A DNA stretch of 8,285 nucleotides from SAT2750 sp963581185 (GTDB lineage: Bacteria > Planctomycetota > Planctomycetia > Pirellulales > Pirellulaceae): positions 1-8,285 of the forward strand of contig CAUZOB010000217.1 in the NCBI GenBank assembly GCA_963581185.1. The letters are read 5' to 3'. Under the pieces are notes generated by a model. It was not told where the DNA came from. It made no database searches and saw nothing but the letters and a program-made list of their open reading frames with translations. Below are positions 6,250 to 8,285 of this stretch, piece by piece (position 1 is the stretch's first letter; the number at the start of each line of letters is the position of its first letter). The translations under genes and the position numbers were made by a program.

Positions 6250-6912
6250 CTAGAACGTCACCGGTTGATGCGGGTCACTTGTCTCGATCACAACCGGCCG
6301 GTGTGTACTCCGATTCAGCTGCGGCAGGGGATCGACTACCTCCAGCCCTGCTTCTGCCAGGAAACCAGCCAACAGAGCATAGCCGTGCTGCGTCAGGATC
6401 GACTCTGGATGGAATTGCAGACCGTAGACCGGTAACTGGCGATGACGGACTCCCATCACCGTGCCATCGTCCAGCCAGCAGCTGGCCTGCAGGCAGTCGG
6501 GCAAGGAGTCGCGGTCGATCACCAGCGAGTGATAGCGGCAGGCGGTCAGCGGATTGGGTAGTCCGCGCAGCAATCCCTCACCATCGTGCTCGATCGGACT
6601 CGTGCGACCATGTACCGGCTGGCTGGCAGGCACGATACGAGCTCCCAACGCCTGGGCAATCACCTGGTGACCGAGGCAGATCCCCAGCAGCGGATAGCTG
6701 TCGGCGAGTTGCTCGACCAGCTGCAGGCTGATACCTGCCTGGTCGGGAGTACATGGTCCGGGGGACAGGACGATGGCGGCCGGGTCCAGCTGCTGCAGCT
6801 GGTCCAGGTCGATGGCATCGTTGCGGACGACATGCGTCTGCTGACCCAGCCGGTTGAAATAACGGGCCAGGTTATGGACAAAGCTGTCGTAGTTGTCGAT
6901 CAGCAGGATCAT
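6250..6912 (-). CDS. pabA: Aminodeoxychorismate synthase glutamine amidotransferase (PabA)
   Basis: This class I glutamine amidotransferase hydrolyses glutamine and passes ammonia to PabB for conversion of chorismate to 4-amino-4-deoxychorismate. The 220-residue protein opens with the signature MILLIDNYDSFVHNL. It has the oxyanion-loop stretch LSPGPCTP (49-56), the nucleophile C79 in GICLGHQ (77-83), and H168 and E170 in FHPES, so the catalytic triad is complete. PabA and TrpG are nearly indistinguishable by sequence and often shared; the neighbouring PIKGT-type PabB favours PabA. It starts 28 bp after pabB and ends 39 bp before DUF447, consistent with one operon. The last 30 or so residues (190-220) extend beyond the usual length of about 190 and match nothing I recognise. 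It may also serve folate synthesis and, if no separate trpG exists, tryptophan synthesis. Confidence 0.9.
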   Translation of the reverse strand: MILLIDNYDSFVHNLARYFNRLGQQTHVVRNDAIDLDQLQQLDPAAIVLSPGPCTPDQAGISLQLVEQLADSYPLLGICLGHQVIAQALGARIVPASQPVHGRTSPIEHDGEGLLRGLPNPLTACRYHSLVIDRDSLPDCLQASCWLDDGTVMGVRHRQLPVYGLQFHPESILTQHGYALLAGFLAEAGLEVVDPLPQLNRSTHRPVVIETSDPHQPVTF

Positions 6913-6940
6913 GGTCGCTGTCTCTTGGCCAGCGCGGAAG

Positions 6941-8285
6941 TTACTCCAGCGAGTGTATCATACCGGCTGCCTTCTCCCAGGTTTCCATGTACTCCATTTT
7001 CGGGTCCGACTGAGCCACGATGCCGCCCCCCACAGGAAACTGCCACCAGCCTCGGCCGGCAGTGACGGTGCGGATCAGGATGCTCAAATCGAGCGTGCCG
7101 TCAAAACCGAGGTAACCCAGCGAACCACAGTACGGACCCCGGCGGGTGGGCTCCAGTTCGGCAATGATCTCCATCGCCCGCGGCTTCGGTGCACCGCTGA
7201 TGGAGCCACCCGGAAAGGCCGATCGGATCAGCTCCAGCGGCCCCTGGTCCGGTCGCAAGCGTCCCTCCACCACCGACACCAGGTGCTGCACGTACTGGTA
7301 GGCTTCGACATGACATAACTGTGGCACGTCGATACTGTCAGGATCACAGACCCTGGCCAGGTCGTTGCGTAACAGGTCGACGATCATCACGTTCTCGGCC
7401 CGGTCCTTTTCACTCCGTAGCAACTGTTCTGCCAACAGCAAATCGGCCTCGGGATATGGCATACGGGCGCGAGTTCCCTTGATCGGACGAGCCTCGACCC
7501 GGCCCTCTTCCAACCGCAGGAAGCGTTCCGGCGAGGCACTCACCAGCTCGAATCCATCCAGCGCAAAGTAACCGGCGAAGGTGGCTGGGTTCCGCTCCCG
7601 CATACGCAGATACAAGTCCACGCTGTTATCCTGCGCCGGGTAGAGCAACCGCTGGGAGATATTCACCTGGAAGATATCCCCGGCATGGATATAGTCGACC
7701 GCCTGTTGGACAACCTCGTGGTACTGTTCGGCGGAAAAGTTGCTGGTCAATGCCGGCAACCTGCCAACCTGGTATTGCGGTGCCAGGTCGTCGCTTGTGA
7801 GCAGCTCGCCAGTCGGCCTGGAGACCGACTCGGGTGGCTGGCTGAGCCACGTTTTGAACTCATCCGCACGCTGACGGGCGCGTGCCTGTCGCCGGGTTGG
7901 ATCCAGTTCAGGCAGCCCCTGGGAAATGATCCAGCCACGATTCTCAACATGGTCCAGCGCCAGGACGACATCGTAGAAACCGACTGCCATGGTCGGCAGC
8001 TGGAACTCGTCGAGGCCCGCCGCCGGAACCTTTTCCAGGCTGCAGGCCAGTTCATAGCCCAGCAGCCCTGCTGCACCACCCTGGAAAGGGGGTAGCCCCG
8101 CCAGCCTGCGCACGCTGCCGTCCGGAGCGATACTCTCCAGCTGCTGCTGAAGCTGGCCCAGAGCGTCCTCGCCCGGTTCGTCGAGCTGCAGGAACATGAA
8201 GGGGTCGACCGCCAGGAAGGAATAGCGGCCCAGCTGGGGGTGCCGCATGGCACTGTCCAGGAACAGGCAGTGCGGCTTGCTTGCC
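6941..8285 (-). CDS. pabB: Aminodeoxychorismate synthase component I (PabB), 5' end off window
   Basis: PabB aminates chorismate at C4 with ammonia from PabA, giving the precursor of PABA. The frame has an ATG at 8248, but this is not the start: reading upstream it stays open to the window edge (encoding ASKPHCLFLDSA), and this joins the family N-terminal strand before GRYSFLAVDP. The gene is therefore partial, with about 447 residues visible. The chorismate-binding domain is complete: QVNISQRL, then PIKGTRAR (PIKGT at 7472-7486), SEKDRAENVMIVDLLRNDL, FPGGSISGAPK, VGGGIVAQSDP and a C-terminal ETWEKAAGM. The lysine of PIKGT marks PabB; anthranilate synthase (TrpE) normally has PIAGT. No aminodeoxychorismate lyase (PabC) is fused at the C terminus or visible downstream, so lyase activity must be encoded elsewhere. 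It is the first visible gene of the pabBA-DUF447-mptG cluster; any promoter lies to the right of the window. Confidence 0.9.
   Translation of the reverse strand, partial: ASKPHCLFLDSAMRHPQLGRYSFLAVDPFMFLQLDEPGEDALGQLQQQLESIAPDGSVRRLAGLPPFQGGAAGLLGYELACSLEKVPAAGLDEFQLPTMAVGFYDVVLALDHVENRGWIISQGLPELDPTRRQARARQRADEFKTWLSQPPESVSRPTGELLTSDDLAPQYQVGRLPALTSNFSAEQYHEVVQQAVDYIHAGDIFQVNISQRLLYPAQDNSVDLYLRMRERNPATFAGYFALDGFELVSASPERFLRLEEGRVEARPIKGTRARMPYPEADLLLAEQLLRSEKDRAENVMIVDLLRNDLARVCDPDSIDVPQLCHVEAYQYVQHLVSVVEGRLRPDQGPLELIRSAFPGGSISGAPKPRAMEIIAELEPTRRGPYCGSLGYLGFDGTLDLSILIRTVTAGRGWWQFPVGGGIVAQSDPKMEYMETWEKAAGMIHSLE

Noticed and set aside
6941..8248. Complete pabB starting at the ATG at 8248
   Set aside because: The frame continues open to the window edge and the upstream residues fit the family N-terminal strand, so the true start is outside the window.

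Overview
The window looks like chromosomal DNA from a GC-rich bacterium, most likely a member of the Planctomycetota (Pirellulaceae-like). Three things together suggest this: a bacterial-type glutaminyl-tRNA synthetase beside glutamyl-tRNA synthetase, a GluRS with an extra segment right after its KLSKR motif, and a beta-ribofuranosylaminobenzene 5'-phosphate (RFAP) synthase plus a DUF447 protein, which are archaeal-type tetrahydromethanopterin (H4MPT) genes found among bacteria mainly in methylotrophs and planctomycetes. The phylum is inferred from gene content; there is no rRNA to confirm it.

Layout. Bases 1-436 carry no convincing gene. They hold a tandem array with a 121-bp period, whose unit contains a strong GC-rich imperfect palindrome, followed by a 12-bp perfect palindrome close to the first gene. 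Three plus-strand genes follow: gltX (437-2008), glnS (2099-3814, with its own plausible sigma70-type promoter at 2024-2051) and pdxJ (3842-4549, 27 bp after glnS). A short convergent junction (4550-4626) shows no clear terminator. The rest is a minus-strand cluster read from the right edge leftwards: pabB (6941-8285, cut by the window edge), pabA (6250-6912), a DUF447 gene with a GTG start (5638-6210) and mptG (4627-5589). Gaps are 28, 39 and 48 bp, so one operon is likely.

How the genes work together. gltX and glnS charge tRNA-Glu and tRNA-Gln directly; pdxJ closes the ring of pyridoxine 5'-phosphate in PLP synthesis. In the minus-strand cluster PabA/PabB convert chorismate and glutamine-derived ammonia to aminodeoxychorismate, the precursor of p-aminobenzoate (PABA). 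PABA is the direct substrate of RFAP synthase, the first committed step to the arylamine part of H4MPT. The cluster therefore reads as a module that makes PABA and feeds it to a one-carbon carrier. DUF447 has no known reaction, and its place in the module makes it the most interesting uncharacterised gene here. All complete genes look intact. Nothing in the window looks like phage, transposon, CRISPR or a defence system.
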